DNA of 64,000 nucleotides. It comes from Mucilaginibacter sp. cycad4 (GTDB lineage Bacteria > Bacteroidota > Bacteroidia > Sphingobacteriales > Sphingobacteriaceae). Location of the stretch: positions 1,116,001-1,180,000 of the forward strand of contig NZ_CP139559.1 of NCBI RefSeq assembly GCF_034263275.1, read 5' to 3'. Shown here piece by piece: positions 24,907 through 33,340 of this stretch. The first letter of the stretch is position 1; the number at the start of each line of letters is the position of its first letter. Both the position numbers and the translations under genes were made by a program. The notes under the pieces are model-generated. The model saw only the letters and a list, made by a program, of their open reading frames with translations. It did not search any database and was not told the DNA's origin.

Positions 24907-25911
24907 TCATTTAATTTTTATTACCACTTTTCCTTTAGTACGGCCTGTTTCAACATAAGCCAGTGCTTCATTTGTTTGTTCAAATGAAAATACTTTGTCA
25001 ACCATAGGTATAATAACACCTGCTTCTATCAATGATGTGATTTCTCCCAGTTGACTTCCTTCCGCTTTCATAAATAAGAATAGAAACCTGACATTTAATT
25101 TTTTTGCTTTTTTCTTTACGCCGGCACTCAAAAGCCCTGTTACTAATTTTAAGTACCAGGGCAAACCAATTTGGCTGGCAAACTCGATAGTTGGAGGCCC
25201 GACTAATGAAATTAGCTGCCCGCCGGGTTTTAAAACGCGGAGTGATTTCTCAAGTATTTTTGTGTCGTGATTACTGTGTATGACCAGATTGTAATCTTTA
25301 AGTTTGGTTTCGAAATCCTGGTTTTTGTAATCTATTACGAGGTCAGCACCAAGTTTTTTTACCCAATCAACATTCATAGTGCTTGTTGTTGTGGCAACGT
25401 AAGCTCCTAAATGTTTTGCCAACTGAATGGCGAATACACCGACACCGCCCGAACCTGCCTGAATGAAAACTTTTTGGCCTTTTTTTACATGTCCTATTTC
25501 AACAAGTGCCTGCCAGGCGGTTAAGCCGACCAACGGAATTGAACTGGCCTCGTCCATGGTAAGGTTTTTAGGTTTTAAAGCTAAATCGGCTTCATCGATA
25601 GAAATGTATTCAGCAAAAGTGCCTGTTCTGTAGTCGCCCACCCTTGAATACACTTCATCGCCAACTTTGAATTTGCTGACTTTTGAACCAATTTTAGTTA
25701 CAACACCAGCCACGTCGTGTCCATTTACAAATGGTGGCTTGTAGTGTAAAAACAATTTGAAATCGCCATTTTTAATGAGTGAATCCAGCAAATTGACCCC
25801 TGCTGAATGTATTTGCACCAATACATCATTTTCCTTTACATCCGGATTTGGTAATTCAGTCAGATGTAGTTTTTCTTTTTTGCCGTAGCGCTTTACTATG
25901 AATGCCCGCAT
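24907..25911 (-). CDS. NADPH:quinone-oxidoreductase-like MDR family enzyme
   Basis: A 334-residue medium-chain dehydrogenase/reductase of the zinc-free quinone oxidoreductase type, expected to reduce quinones or unsaturated carbonyls with NADPH. The N-terminal GroES-like domain includes GHDVAGVVTKIGSKV. The nucleotide domain has IQAGSGGVGVFAIQLAKHLGA (AxxGxxG-type). No structural-zinc Cys cluster is seen. It lies 46 bases after the SDR gene on the same strand, so it is probably the last gene of the TetR-controlled unit and part of a detoxification response. Confidence 0.9.
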   Translation of the reverse strand: MRAFIVKRYGKKEKLHLTELPNPDVKENDVLVQIHSAGVNLLDSLIKNGDFKLFLHYKPPFVNGHDVAGVVTKIGSKVSKFKVGDEVYSRVGDYRTGTFAEYISIDEADLALKPKNLTMDEASSIPLVGLTAWQALVEIGHVKKGQKVFIQAGSGGVGVFAIQLAKHLGAYVATTTSTMNVDWVKKLGADLVIDYKNQDFETKLKDYNLVIHSNHDTKILEKSLRVLKPGGQLISLVGPPTIEFASQIGLPWYLKLVTGLLSAGVKKKAKKLNVRFLFLFMKAEGSQLGEITSLIEAGVIIPMVDKVFSFEQTNEALAYVETGRTKGKVVIKIK

Positions 25912-25957
25912 TATTATATTTTTTAAGTGATTTTCCGTAAACTTTTTAAGTAAAATG

Positions 25958-26770
25958 CTATTTTGAAGCGTTAACCGATTTCAGAATGGATTTTTCAAAA
26001 ACCTTATAGGCGAAATGTTGGAGCAGGAGCACGATTGATGATCCTTTTCCGACAGGGTAGCTGAATTTCGGGTTGGTTTCTTTCACTGTTTGCAGTAAAG
26101 TATTGATGACAAGCGTAGGTTCAGGGGCATTATCAAATGACTTTTGGGTATACGCGGTGACTTTTTGCCGGAACAAATCATAGTCTTTGATGGTTCCTGC
26201 TGCAACAGTTGCGCTTTCACCGATATTGGTTTTGAAACTGATCGGTTCAACCATAACCACCTTGATATTAAACTGGTTCAATTCAAACCGAAGCAATTTA
26301 AAATAACCTTCAAGGGCATGTTTAGATGCCGTGTAATAAGACACATATGGAAGACCGACTAAACCCAGCAGGGAGCCAAGTGTGATTATTTTTCCATGTC
26401 TCTGCTTCCTGAAGTAGGGAAGCAACTCGTTAGTTAATTTGATCGTTCCCCAAAAGTTGGTCTCAAACTGCAGTTTACCCAACTCAATCGGGGTTTCCTC
26501 GGCAAGTCCGTTTACTAAGTAACCTGCATTGTTGATCAGCACATCTAAAGTATTGATCTCACTGAACAACTGCTTGCCGAATGACGCAATGGAATGATCA
26601 TCATTCAGATCCAACGGCAGTAACTTAAATGGCAATTTTGCCTGATGTTTTTTTGGATCCCGGCTTGTGCCTATTACTTCGTAACCATTTTCGTGTAGCT
26701 TGTTGGCGACAAGCAGCCCAATGCCGGATGAGGCACCTGTGACTAATACTGTTTTTCCTTTTAATTGCAT
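25958..26770 (-). CDS. Short-chain dehydrogenase/reductase (SDR)
   Basis: A 270-residue classical SDR: cofactor motif VLVTGASSGIG near residue 8, NNAG near residue 83, catalytic Ser in GSLLG and YTASKHA (Tyr-x-x-x-Lys) near residue 147. An NADP preference is likely from the Arg in GTSRDPKK. The substrate is unknown. The start at 26770 sits 14 bases from a palindromic operator (26784-26799), and the gene continues into the MDR enzyme gene, so both are probably repressed by the upstream TetR protein. Confidence 0.9.
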   Translation of the reverse strand: MQLKGKTVLVTGASSGIGLLVANKLHENGYEVIGTSRDPKKHQAKLPFKLLPLDLNDDHSIASFGKQLFSEINTLDVLINNAGYLVNGLAEETPIELGKLQFETNFWGTIKLTNELLPYFRKQRHGKIITLGSLLGLVGLPYVSYYTASKHALEGYFKLLRFELNQFNIKVVMVEPISFKTNIGESATVAAGTIKDYDLFRQKVTAYTQKSFDNAPEPTLVINTLLQTVKETNPKFSYPVGKGSSIVLLLQHFAYKVFEKSILKSVNASK

Positions 26771-26783
26771 GATTCTTTTATTT

Positions 26784-26799
26784 TATACTTTTTAGTATA
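26784..26799. promoter_or_regulatory. TetR operator upstream of the SDR gene
   Basis: TATACTTTTTAGTATA is a palindrome with half-sites ATACT and AGTAT and a 4-base centre. The same palindrome recurs upstream of the TetR gene (27552-27565). Confidence 0.7.
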
Positions 26800-26881
26800 T
26801 TTTATTGCAGTGCTGTGTGCGTTTATTTACTTAATCAGGATGTTTTTATACTTTGCTTTTTAGCGACCCTTAATACATAAA

Positions 26882-26895
26882 ATACCTTTTAGTAT
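26882..26895. promoter_or_regulatory. Second TetR operator-like site in the tetR-SDR gap
   Basis: ATACC-TTTT-AGTAT differs from the other sites by one base in the left half. It lies 112 bases upstream of the SDR start codon and just past the TetR stop. Confidence 0.55.
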
Positions 26896-26913
26896 ATTTT
26901 ATACCAAAAAAAG

Positions 26914-27504
26914 TTATATCACATAACTTTCCAACTCATCTTTCAGGCTCCTGAGCAAGCCAGCCATTGGTTTCGCCGTATTCATCGCCCTGCACATTAC
27001 AACGGCTCCTTCAACCGCGGCCACCACTTTGAAGGCATAAACAGCCGGATCAAGCTGGTCCGAAAATTCGCCGTCTGCAATACCTTGACTTAAAATAGTG
27101 ACAAACAATTCTTGCCCATGTCTAATGATTCCCGATATCTTTTCTTTAATAGCCGGAAAGTTATCATCAGATTCCACAGCCATATTTAATACAGGGCATC
27201 CGCCTTTAAGGTAAGTATTCAAGGGATCTTTATAGAAATCAAGATAAGCAAATACTTTAGCCTTAGCAGTTTTACCCTTACTGATGGTAGATAACATTTT
27301 TTCGCCGTTGTTATTCAGCATGAAATCAACAACCTGTAAAGCAAGGTCTTCCTTACCTTCAAAATGACCGTAAAGGCATCCTTTCGTCAATTTTGTGGCA
27401 GCAAGCACATCGTCTATGTTAGCGCCCGATACCCCTTTCTGATTAAAAATTGGGGCGGCTGTTTCCAGGATAAATTGTTTTGTTCTTTCCGCTTTGGTAA
27501 GCAT
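26914..27504 (-). CDS. TetR/AcrR family transcriptional repressor
   Basis: A 196-residue regulator, counting from the ATG at 27504 (MLTKAERTKQFILETAAPIF); an ATG seven codons upstream would add MFQDFIN and lie within the operator region. The helix-turn-helix is residues about 20-45 (GVSGANIDDVLAATKLTKGC then LYGHFEGKEDLALQV). The C-terminal half is the ligand-binding domain. It heads an apparent unit with the SDR and MDR genes. Two palindromic sites 22 bases apart sit in its own promoter, so it probably represses itself and the oxidoreductases until a reactive compound binds. Confidence 0.9.
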   Translation of the reverse strand: MLTKAERTKQFILETAAPIFNQKGVSGANIDDVLAATKLTKGCLYGHFEGKEDLALQVVDFMLNNNGEKMLSTISKGKTAKAKVFAYLDFYKDPLNTYLKGGCPVLNMAVESDDNFPAIKEKISGIIRHGQELFVTILSQGIADGEFSDQLDPAVYAFKVVAAVEGAVVMCRAMNTAKPMAGLLRSLKDELESYVI

Positions 27505-27529
27505 ATTAATAAAATCTTGAAACAAAAAT

Positions 27530-27565
27530 ATACTAAAAAGTCTATTAAAAAATACTTTTTAGTAT
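27530..27565. promoter_or_regulatory. Paired TetR operators upstream of the TetR gene
   Basis: ATACT-AAAA-AGTCT (27530-27543) and ATACT-TTTT-AGTAT (27552-27565) have centres 22 bases apart, about two helical turns, so two dimers could bind the same DNA face. The longer inverted repeat AATATACTAAAAAG...CTTTTTAGTATATT also spans them. Confidence 0.7.
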
Positions 27566-27926
27566 ATTGTGTTCTTTATGATATGAAGATGACAATCAGC
27601 TCTATAACGCATTATCCACACAATTTAATTAGTTACTTAAATCTGACGGCAAATTTGATGGCATATTTTCCCCGTGTCCCTGGGTAATCCTTTATAATTT
27701 TTATGTGCTCTATATCTCATTTATTTTTAGCACCTGTTATACATTAACCAGGTTCACCGGGGCCGGTATATTACTAAGCGTATCATAAATATGCTTAATT
27801 GTAAACTGAGATTAGTAAATGGTCAATATTGTTTATTTCTGCCTTGCTTTTCCCACCTAAATTTAGCGCAACCAATTGTAGGCATTTCTCCACCATAAGT
27901 GCCCTTACCAAACAAACCTGCTGCTA
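27566..27926. other. Intergenic region between the TetR unit and PUL 1
   Basis: 361 AT-rich bases between the divergent tetR and ECF sigma genes. It must hold the promoter of the sigma gene. I see no full TAnnTTTG box, no gene and no strong hairpin. Confidence 0.5.
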
Positions 27927-28523
27927 ATGTTAGATATTGACGTTAAAGATTTACTGTTAAAAATAGCTCATGATGATGATCTGGCATCTTTTCAAAAGAT
28001 CTATTTTTTGTATTATGACAGGCTGTTAAAATTAGCCTGCTCTTTTGTGAAATTGACTGAAGTAGGCGAGGAGATAGTAGATGATGTTTTTGTAAAAGTA
28101 TGGACAACCCGGGCCAAATTAACCAGCGTTAATAATTTAACGGTTTACTTGTATGTCGCCGTTAAAAACCAGTCGATCAACTATAATGCCGCTAATCGAA
28201 TGACTTACATTGACTTTGAATCGGTTAATTTTGAGTTTAAGGATCACGGCAGCTCACCCGAGGATATAATGATCACTGATGAACTTGCAAAAATTATTGA
28301 TCATGCGGTAGAGCATTTACCCGCAGAATGTAAAATGGTGTACAAACTTGTTAAAGAAGATAGGTTAAAATATCGGAAGGTAGCCGAGATCCTGAATATC
28401 TCCGTTAAAACGGTTGAATATCATATGGGTAACGCGCTTAAAACAATAGCTGCGGCAATCTCCGCTTCATCCGGTCATCATAAAAAGGTGTTTAAAAAGT
28501 TATCCGGCATTTTCCTTTTTTAG
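27927..28523 (+). CDS. ECF (FecI-like) RNA polymerase sigma factor
   Basis: A 198-residue extracytoplasmic-function sigma factor of the Bacteroidota FecI-like group. The sigma-2 region is DLASFQKIYFLYYDRLLKLA...VDDVFVKVWTTR (residues about 16-65). Sigma-4 is LPAECKMVYKLVKEDRLKYR followed by KVAEILNISVKTVEYHMGNA (residues about 135-178). The next gene is FecR, then a SusC with an STN signalling domain, so binding of a polysaccharide at the outer membrane is expected to release this sigma factor and switch on the PUL. A terminator follows, so sigma can be expressed apart from fecR. Confidence 0.93.
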   Translation: MLDIDVKDLLLKIAHDDDLASFQKIYFLYYDRLLKLACSFVKLTEVGEEIVDDVFVKVWTTRAKLTSVNNLTVYLYVAVKNQSINYNAANRMTYIDFESVNFEFKDHGSSPEDIMITDELAKIIDHAVEHLPAECKMVYKLVKEDRLKYRKVAEILNISVKTVEYHMGNALKTIAAAISASSGHHKKVFKKLSGIFLF

Positions 28524-28556
28524 CAAGGTCGTCGTAAACAGATACAGCAAAATAAG

Positions 28557-28590
28557 AAGCTGTGCCATAATTAAATGGTGCAGCTTTTTT
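28557..28590 (+). terminator. Terminator after the ECF sigma gene
   Basis: AAGCTGTGCCA (28557-28567) pairs with TGGTGCAGCTT (28576-28586), with two G-U pairs, and T6 follows. Confidence 0.75.
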
Positions 28591-28698
28591 GGGTTTTAGC
28601 CCATTGTTAATCCAGGCCTGTTATTTCATTTAAATTTATTTTTATTTTATCACTGGGGTGTTTTCATTTTTCCCTGTCCTTGTTACTGACGCAAAAAA

Positions 28699-29763
28699 AT
28701 GAACCAGGACACACTTTGGATACTTGTTGGAAAAAAACTGAATAAGGAGGCTACCCCCGACGAGCTTCATCAGTTGGATATGCTGCTTAAGCAACCCTGG
28801 GCAGATGTTTATTCGATACAAATATTAGAAGCCATGTGGCAGCAAAACCCTGATCGGCCGCCCCGCTTTATTTCTCACAAACTTCAGCAAAAATGGGACA
28901 GGCTGGAAATTAAGCTTGATACCGGTAATACTGCTTCGAACGACCCGGTAAGTGAGGCCGGCATTTTGGTAAAAAAATCCAAACGCAGATTTATCCCGGT
29001 TACGGTAGCCGCAGCATGTTTGGTTTTTGGCTTGCTGTCGTTTTTTTACTGGAAATATTATTTCGGGAGCTATGATGTTAAAACCTACCAAATAACGGCG
29101 CCCCTGGGCAATGTCAGCAAAATAATACTGCCCGACGGTACAAAGGTATGGCTTAATGCAGGCAGTAAAATAGTTTATAAAACAAATTATGGCAACAAAT
29201 GCCGGATGATCCAATTAACCGGAGAGGCATTTTTTGATGTGGTAAAGGATAGCGAGCATCCATTTATTGTAAATACCGCTGCCATGCAAATAAAAGTTTT
29301 AGGCACAGCTTTTAATGTACGTTCTTATGCAGATGATAATGTTTCAGAAACATCCCTGATCAGGGGACGGATAGAGCTTACTCCCGCATCAAACCCTGAT
29401 CATACCATCATATTAAAGCCTTCCGAAAAATTAACTATCCCAAACAAGATCAGATCTCATCGGGATGAAAACAATATGCTTATCACCTTAAGTGCCCTGC
29501 ACACGGCAAAAAACGACTCATTACCCGCAGAAGCCCAGTGGCTTGAAAATAAGCTTGTATTTGATAACGAATACTTTGATGAGGTTGCCAAAAAAATGGA
29601 AAGGTGGTACAGCGTTTCCATCTCCTTTAAAAACGAACAATTAAAGCAGAAAAGGTTTAGCGGAAAATTTACAAAAGAGTCATTAAATACAGCCCTGGAC
29701 GCGCTTAAAGCTACCAGCGATTTTAACTTTTTAATTGATAACGGAAAAGTAATTATTTATTAA
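28699..29763 (+). CDS. FecR-type anti-sigma factor
   Basis: A 354-residue inner-membrane regulator that holds the ECF sigma factor and receives a signal from the STN domain of the SusC protein (family knowledge). The N-terminal cytosolic sigma-binding part is about residues 1-90 and is rather polar. One membrane helix follows (FIPVTVAAACLVFGLLSFFY). The periplasmic FecR domain contains GNVSKIILPDGTKVWLNAGS and LTGEAFFDVVKDSEHPFIVN, and ends with a DUF4974/STN-like C-terminal domain (FDNEYFDEVAKKMERWY...DFNFLIDNGKVIIY). Order and length match the family. Confidence 0.93.
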   Translation: MNQDTLWILVGKKLNKEATPDELHQLDMLLKQPWADVYSIQILEAMWQQNPDRPPRFISHKLQQKWDRLEIKLDTGNTASNDPVSEAGILVKKSKRRFIPVTVAAACLVFGLLSFFYWKYYFGSYDVKTYQITAPLGNVSKIILPDGTKVWLNAGSKIVYKTNYGNKCRMIQLTGEAFFDVVKDSEHPFIVNTAAMQIKVLGTAFNVRSYADDNVSETSLIRGRIELTPASNPDHTIILKPSEKLTIPNKIRSHRDENNMLITLSALHTAKNDSLPAEAQWLENKLVFDNEYFDEVAKKMERWYSVSISFKNEQLKQKRFSGKFTKESLNTALDALKATSDFNFLIDNGKVIIY

Positions 29764-29833
29764 CCAATAATTTTTAACCTGAAAATATGCGTATGATAAA
29801 ACTTGACCCATAAACCTCCATTAAACCAAAAAA

Positions 29834-29859
29834 GCGGAGAATGTTGACGCATTCCCCGC
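29834..29859 (+). other. Leader hairpin before susC of PUL 1
   Basis: GCGGAGAATG (29834-29843) pairs with CATTCCCCGC (29850-29859) with one mismatch around TTGACG. No T-run follows, so it is more likely an RNA stabiliser or control element than a terminator. The function is unproven. Confidence 0.35.
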
Positions 29860-29923
29860 AATGATTGGTACCCAACTACGAGTCTTCTTAAACCAATAAT
29901 TAAAGTAACCTAAATACTAAATT

Positions 29924-32900
29924 ATGAAAAAAAATGCTTGCCGCGTAAGCAATATGCGGTTGCGATGCTATTTAAAAATATTTCTTATGGCAAAGTGTAC
30001 CCTGATCCTGATACTCATATCTTCATTTCAGGTTTTTTCAAAAGGCTACGGTCAAAACAGGATCAACATCAATCTTCGTGATGTGTCTGTAAAAAGCGCG
30101 CTTATAGAAATTGAAAAAGCAAGTACCTACCGTTTCGTTTATAATGATGATGCTTTAAATGCATTGCATGTTGGCGATGTAAACCTGGTTAACGCCTCTA
30201 TAGCTGAAGTAATGGACAGATTGTTAACCCAAACGGGGCTTACCTATAGGGTAGACAGCAACAACCTGGTTATCATCAGTGATAAAAAGCCGCAAACGGC
30301 GCTTATACCCATTACCGGCCTGGTGGCGGATGATAAGGGCCCTTTGCCGGGCGTGAGTGTGAAGATAAAAGGCACTAATTTGGGTGTCCTGACGGATAAT
30401 AACGGAAAGTTCACGATTAATGTACCCGACAATAATGCCGTACTGGTATTCACATTTGTGGGGTATGTTTCAACCGAAGTAACAGTTGGCGACCGTAAAA
30501 ACATTAACATAACGCTTAAAGAATCGGCAACCGACCTGAACGAGGTTATAGTAACCGGTTATGGCCAGTCGGTAGCCAAGCGTGACCTTACCGGCGCCAT
30601 AGCCACAGTTTCGGCTAAACAGATAGAAGAGCGCCACCCTATTAACCTGGTCGATGCTTTACAGTCACAGGCATCGGGCGTGTTGGTTGTAAATGATTCG
30701 GGCGAGCCGGGCGCTACCGGCTCTATCCAGATCCGCGGCGGATCTACTTTTTCAACCGCGGGTAATGCGCCGTTGTTTGTAATTGACGGAATTCTAAGCC
30801 CAAGTGCCGATAATGTTAATCCTAATGATATTCAATCCATTGAAGTATTAAAGGATGCCGCATCGGCAGCTATCTATGGTTCGCAGGCGGCTAATGGCGT
30901 TATATTAATTACCACCAAGCGCGGCCAGGCAGGCAAACCGCTTATTAATGCTCAGTATGCCCGCATTTTTGGTGTAATGGCCCATAAGCTGGAACAGCCA
31001 AACTCAAAAGATCTGCGCATGGAACGGAATTTATATAACGGTAACAGCCCCGATAAGCCAACTACTACCAATGATTCACTGAATGTGGTTTTTAATTCTG
31101 ATAATGACAACCAGGATGTAATTACCCAACTGGCAAAAAAAGATATCCTTGATTTTGGTGTCAGCGGCGGCGAAAAAAATATTACCTATTATTCAAGCCT
31201 GAGGTATATTAATGATCAGGGTTTGATAGTTAACAGTTATTCAAAAACGCTGCAGGCCCGTTTCAACCTCGATTATCAGGTATCTCCCCGGTTTAAATAT
31301 AGTAACCGTCTTTCTTTCGGTTATAACACCAACAATAACATTAATGAGGGCAACACCATTAACCAGGCATTTCAACGGCCCTCAAATTTAGCTTTATATT
31401 ACCCGGATGGCACCTTAACAGGCTACATCAGCGGGCGCCGTAACCAGTTATCGGTTGCTTTACTGGAGGTTAACGTAACCAATACATACACAGGCGATTT
31501 GTTTAACCAGATTGACTACACTATCAGCAAAAACCTGCGTTTAACCAATAACTTTGATTTCGGGTTATCAACACCTCATAATGTATTTTTTGATCCGAAA
31601 TTGCTAAGCAGTGCCAGTCCTACCATTAGCTCAGGCCGGGAAAATTTTGCTGTTAATACCAACTGGGCTTACCAGGGGTTTTTAAACTATAGTAAAACAC
31701 TGGGTAACCACTCCATTACTGCGGTGGCAGGGGTGAGTGCCGAAAAAACACAGAACAACAGTTTTAAAATAGCCGGTACGAATTATGCCAATGAAACTAT
31801 TTATACGTCGAACGTTGCCGGTACCATCGATCTGACCAATACCGGTACCAATGCTGGTTCAACCAGCCGCGAGTCCTTTTATGCCCGCGCCGGTTATAAT
31901 TACAAAAGCCGGTACATATTCAGCGTGGTTTACCGCAGGGATGGGTCGTCAAAGTTTGGTAGTTCAAATCAATACGGTAATTTCTACGGCTCGTCTGCCG
32001 CCTGGCGTTTCTCTGACGAGCCTTTCATGGCCTGGTCTAAAAAATTCCTGGAGGATGCCAAGTTGAGGGTAAGCTATGGCCAGGTTGGTAATGACCGGAT
32101 CCCGGCCAACTCAAACCTGCTCATTTATACTTTTGGCTCTTCTTTCTACAATGCAATTAATGGTGTGGTTTTGAGCGATCAGTTCGGGAACTCGCAGTTA
32201 AAATGGGAAAGCAATATCCAGAAAAACATAGGTATGGATCTGCAGTTTTTTAAAGGCCGCTTAAATGTAACTGCCGATTATTATCAAAAAACAACAAAAA
32301 ACCTGCTCTACCAACGTAATATACCGGTTGAAACAGGCTTTACCAATGTATATGTAAACGTTGGCGACGTTACTAACAACGGCGTTGAGCTTTCTGTGAA
32401 CGCCACACCGGTAGCCAGTAAAAACTTTAGCTGGAGCATTAATGCCAGTTTATCTGTTGAGCGTAACAGGATCAAGAGCCTTTACAATCACCAGCCGTTC
32501 CTGGCCACATCAGGTGGTGCTACTTACCTGGTTCAGGAAGGCGGCAAAATCGGCGATTTTTACGGGTACAAAGGCCTGGGTGTTTATCAGTATGATGCTT
32601 CCAACGCTTACGATGGCAATTGGAACAGGCTGACACCGGTAGGGGTTTCTACCGATGGTAAAACAGCTTCAAGTTATACCCTGAACGGACAAACCTATAG
32701 CGGTACCGTACATCATATGTATGCCGGCGGGGCCCTGCTGCTTGGCGGCGATATGATATTTGACAATGTTAAGAAAGACAGTGTTATAGATGCCAATGAC
32801 CGCCAAATCCTTGGCAATGCGCAACCATCATTTTATGGTGCCATTATCAATACCCTCAGTTACAAACAATTCAGCCTGTCGTTTACATTTAATACCATTT

Positions 32901-33328
32901 GGGGCGGCCAGGCTTATGACAGCCCAAGGCAAACGCTCAATAACCTGGCCACATCAGGGATAGTTGCCGATAATAATACAACCTATAATTCATGGAAAAA
33001 GCAGGGGGATATTACCAATATACCTTATATGGGGCGTAAAAATTCTGTCGCGAACTTTCCGGGAACGCAAAGCCGTTTCATTGAAAATACTTCGTTCATA
33101 CGGCTCAGTTATGCCAAATTCACTTATAACCTGCCTGCAAATATAGCCTCGCGCATTAAAATGAAAAATGTAGGGGCCTATGTGTATGGTGCAAACCTGC
33201 TTACCTGGACCAACTACACCTGGTATGATCCTGAATTTTCGTCGAGCTCGGCCTTAACGCCGGGTAATGACAATGGCCGCTATCCGCGTAGGCGCGAAAT
33301 TGGTTTTGGATTAAATGTTAATTTCTAA
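29924..33328 (+). CDS. SusC/RagA-type TonB-dependent receptor with N-terminal STN domain (PUL 1)
   Basis: A 1134-residue outer-membrane importer of oligosaccharides, working with the next gene's SusD lipoprotein. After the signal region (to about residue 43), an STN domain (NININLRDVSVKSALIEIEK...NNLVIISDKK, about 47-118) senses and signals to FecR. Then comes a carboxypeptidase-D-like domain (ITGLVADDKGPLPGVSVKIK, about 128-205) and a plug with the TonB-dependent SusC pattern (NEVIVTGYGQSVAKRDLTGA...GGSTFSTAGNAPLFVIDGIL). A beta barrel of about 750 residues ends in an aromatic tail (GFGLNVNF). It is one base upstream of the susD open frame, showing tight coupling. Confidence 0.95.
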   Translation: MKKNACRVSNMRLRCYLKIFLMAKCTLILILISSFQVFSKGYGQNRININLRDVSVKSALIEIEKASTYRFVYNDDALNALHVGDVNLVNASIAEVMDRLLTQTGLTYRVDSNNLVIISDKKPQTALIPITGLVADDKGPLPGVSVKIKGTNLGVLTDNNGKFTINVPDNNAVLVFTFVGYVSTEVTVGDRKNINITLKESATDLNEVIVTGYGQSVAKRDLTGAIATVSAKQIEERHPINLVDALQSQASGVLVVNDSGEPGATGSIQIRGGSTFSTAGNAPLFVIDGILSPSADNVNPNDIQSIEVLKDAASAAIYGSQAANGVILITTKRGQAGKPLINAQYARIFGVMAHKLEQPNSKDLRMERNLYNGNSPDKPTTTNDSLNVVFNSDNDNQDVITQLAKKDILDFGVSGGEKNITYYSSLRYINDQGLIVNSYSKTLQARFNLDYQVSPRFKYSNRLSFGYNTNNNINEGNTINQAFQRPSNLALYYPDGTLTGYISGRRNQLSVALLEVNVTNTYTGDLFNQIDYTISKNLRLTNNFDFGLSTPHNVFFDPKLLSSASPTISSGRENFAVNTNWAYQGFLNYSKTLGNHSITAVAGVSAEKTQNNSFKIAGTNYANETIYTSNVAGTIDLTNTGTNAGSTSRESFYARAGYNYKSRYIFSVVYRRDGSSKFGSSNQYGNFYGSSAAWRFSDEPFMAWSKKFLEDAKLRVSYGQVGNDRIPANSNLLIYTFGSSFYNAINGVVLSDQFGNSQLKWESNIQKNIGMDLQFFKGRLNVTADYYQKTTKNLLYQRNIPVETGFTNVYVNVGDVTNNGVELSVNATPVASKNFSWSINASLSVERNRIKSLYNHQPFLATSGGATYLVQEGGKIGDFYGYKGLGVYQYDASNAYDGNWNRLTPVGVSTDGKTASSYTLNGQTYSGTVHHMYAGGALLLGGDMIFDNVKKDSVIDANDRQILGNAQPSFYGAIINTLSYKQFSLSFTFNTIWGGQAYDSPRQTLNNLATSGIVADNNTTYNSWKKQGDITNIPYMGRKNSVANFPGTQSRFIENTSFIRLSYAKFTYNLPANIASRIKMKNVGAYVYGANLLTWTNYTWYDPEFSSSSALTPGNDNGRYPRRREIGFGLNVNF

Positions 33329-33340
33329 ATGAATTTGATC

